A stretch of DNA of 64,000 nucleotides from Galbula dea (taxonomy: Eukaryota; Chordata; Aves; Piciformes; Galbulidae). The translations under genes were made by a program, and so were the position numbers. The stretch covers positions 2,164,598-2,228,597 of the forward strand of contig VWZX01012694.1 of assembly GCA_013399015.1 (NCBI GenBank), given 5' to 3'. The notes below the pieces were generated by a model. That model was not told the origin of the DNA. It searched no databases and saw only the letters and a list, made by a program, of their open reading frames with translations. Of the stretch, positions 61,621-64,000 are shown piece after piece. Positions within the stretch are counted from its first letter, which is position 1. Each line of letters opens with the position of its first letter.

Positions 61621-64000
61621 CATGAGACACAAGATTCAGCAGTGACCTTGCTTTGCATACCAATCCCTGGTAGTAAATCTAAACATTAGGTCTTATCACT
61701 GCTAGAAGCTGGCAGTGTCTATGAAAACAAGCTGTTAGTTTCAGAAAGTGCAGTTTCTCAGAGGAGTTTTAACTGAAAAGTAAAATCTCTGAACAGAATT
61801 AGTTCTGTTCTAACCCAAACCAGGACAGCTAGGCACTGAAGCAAATGTTTTAAATATGAAGTATGGAAGACATACTGCATCAAAGCTTGGAAAGATTTAC
61901 AATCTAGATGCTTCTATCACAGCTAAAAGCTGCTGCATCTTCATATGGAAAACCATTCCCAGGAAGCCCCTCAGCCTTTTGCTTCCATCATTCCAGAAAG
62001 TTTCTGGATCATATGATTGCATATATGTGGCCAAATTTTGATCCTTTTAAGCCAGATTTACCACAGTGTTTAGGAAAATAAATACCAGACCAAATCTCCA
62101 TAAAATCTGGCACATATTAAAATGGATTCCATACTGCCTCATAAAAAAATGTTTGGGTCTCTGGCTGGTAATTTGTCTAACATCAACTCTTTTTAGATAT
62201 ATTTTTGCTATCAAAGAATGACAGCTGGCTTACCATGTATTTTAGTGTTTCCCAGGTAGGGTAAGAGATATTTGAGGACATTTCTTTCAATTTTAACTTA
62301 AGAAAAATCAAGTTGCACAACGTTTGTCAGTATTTTTCTAATATAACGATTTCTAAGGACATTATGTTACTGAGAAGACAATTTAATGCAAAGTAGCTTA
62401 CTGTTCTCTTTAGTAAATATAGTAATCAACATTGGCTCTTCAGGAAGTGCCTGGGAAATAATTTATTTTAATGTTTTCAATAGATGAGGTTAATAGGTTG
62501 TACAGGAACAGAGCTGACAACATGAGTTAACTGTCAGCAAACCCATATGCTGTAGGATTGATAGGAATGCAGTAGTAGGATAAGATTGAAAAGACAGTGC
62601 GGAGACATTTGTTTTTGGAATATTTTCAAAACTATGATTGATTTGATAATAGCTTCTTCAAGGTATAACACATGTTTTGTTGGACCTACCTTAGAAGTTG
62701 ACATTACATGGCATTTGATGCATGTTTGTAACTTCAATCCAAAGGAAGGCAAAATCAAAATATAATGGTCTGGTACGTGTCTTCAGATATCAAAATGTAT
62801 AAACATCTGTCTCCTCTGCTTTTGTTTGCTTCCTGTCTTTCAAAGCCTATCAATAAAAATTAAGCCCAGTCTTTCACTATATTGGTAAGTATTTCAATTA
62901 TCACTAGAATCTGACTTTCAAAACAAGTACACTTCATTCCTCTTCTGTGATTTAAGTATTTCAGAAAGGAATATAAATACCATATAATATGTCATTCCAT
63001 AGATACAACACAATTATTATCAATAGTGGTTCTTTTGTTTATATCATTTGATGATGATTGTTCCTTCATACTTGATGAAGGAAACTATTAAAGGAATATT
63101 TATGAATTCCTGGAATGCTTTCACATGTTTTCTGGGTAGTGTCTGTTTTTCCTTTTTCTGCATAGTTGTTAGAGAATAAATACCTGTATCATGTAGCTTC
63201 TGCAATATTTAAGTTTTGGAGTATTTCTTTTTATCTGTTGTTTGGGGTTTTTTTGGCTCCATTCTCTCCAGAGTTAGGAGATTTTTTTTCTCTTGTTTTC
63301 AGAAACTTCTATGCTTTGCCCTAAATGCATGGTCATTCACCTAAGGATCAGACTTTCAATTAAATGCATGACATTTGGGAGGCTTTTTCTGAGTGTCTTC
63401 TAAATAACAGAAGGTTTGCTCACTACTAACAGAATAGCACTACACTTGCCTGATACTGACACCTTATAGTTAGATCCTAATTTGTTATTCCCTCCATTAT
63501 AGAACATTACTTTATAGATGTTCATCAAGAAAAATCTTAAGAGCTTTCACTTACAACAATCTGTATGTTCATACCATTTAATACCCTGAATGTTTCTTCA
63601 GATTTTTCCATTTCTTTACTTGAGTATATCTCAAATTTATAATCTATTGATTATTGATTTGTGAACAATAAGATTGGATTTGCACAACGAACGATGTAAG
63701 CATAGATAAAAATTCTGTGCATTGTATAACTCTCTGGTTTATGTATCTATACAATGCCAATGTCAACACATGATTTAAATGTCAGGAATTTGTTCTTGTG
63801 ACTGCCTTGAGGCCTGAAGGTTGGAAGATTTATAGCAGACACTTAAATTTCTCTCTGCAGTAGTGTTAAATGAATTTAAAATAAGTCTGTTTGCAGACTT
63901 TTTTGTATGTGTTTCAATTGGGTAATTTGTAGTCTGAACCCTTATCTAAATGTAATTTGACCAGAGTACACATTACTATTGTTTCTAGGGCTGGATTTAT
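61621..64000. other. Intergenic region, no gene recognised
   Basis: AT-rich to the end of the window, with only short ORFs lacking recognisable domains and no clear repeat. Confidence 0.5.

Noticed and set aside
1..64000. CRISPR arrays, operons, phage or bacterial mobile systems
   Set aside because: The window is vertebrate DNA with spliced exons and CR1 repeats; no regularly spaced repeat array or bacterial gene organisation is present.

Overview
The window is vertebrate genomic DNA, most likely from a bird. It carries CR1 LINE fragments, several ending in the typical ATTCTATG-like octamer tail. Introns are compact, interspersed repeats are sparse, and there are no Alu, L1 or other mammalian repeats. 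A non-avian sauropsid is not formally excluded. One protein-coding gene could be supported, and it lies entirely on the + strand: THBS2, encoding thrombospondin-2, a secreted trimeric matricellular glycoprotein.

Layout. Positions 1-4280 are 5' flank with no recognisable gene. A CpG island at about 4290-5280 holds the promoter: a PBX-MEIS type site, a TATA-like CATAAA, and a short untranslated exon 1 ending at 4918. Coding exons 2-22 run from 6106 to 31531. All 21 introns were placed by GT-AG borders and by reading-frame continuity. The joined reading frame sums to 3537 nt, i.e. 1178 codons plus stop, with no internal stop or frameshift. Domain order is the complete group A thrombospondin plan: signal peptide, N-terminal laminin-G-like domain, cysteine/coiled-coil trimerisation segment, VWC, three type 1 repeats, three EGF-like modules, the calcium-binding type 3 wire, and the C-terminal lectin-like domain. 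A roughly 2.3-kb 3' UTR runs to a likely polyadenylation signal at 33817.

From about 33.84 kb to 64 kb there is no gene I can support. This stretch contains CR1 remnants (35.5, 36.3-36.8, 45.5-46.0, 54.0, 56.4 kb and an old antisense copy at 60.5-61.6 kb), simple repeats and some local inverted repeats. In human, THBS2 is flanked by a long gene-poor interval on its 3' side, and this window looks the same.

I found no operon, CRISPR, RNA gene or undescribed multi-gene system. The points most worth checking are regulatory or structural: an in-frame upstream AUG split from the main start by intron 1, the promoter site cluster, a weak splice donor after the third type 1 repeat, a Pumilio/ARE pair near the end of the 3' UTR, and a perfect 20-bp inverted repeat at 51.4 kb.
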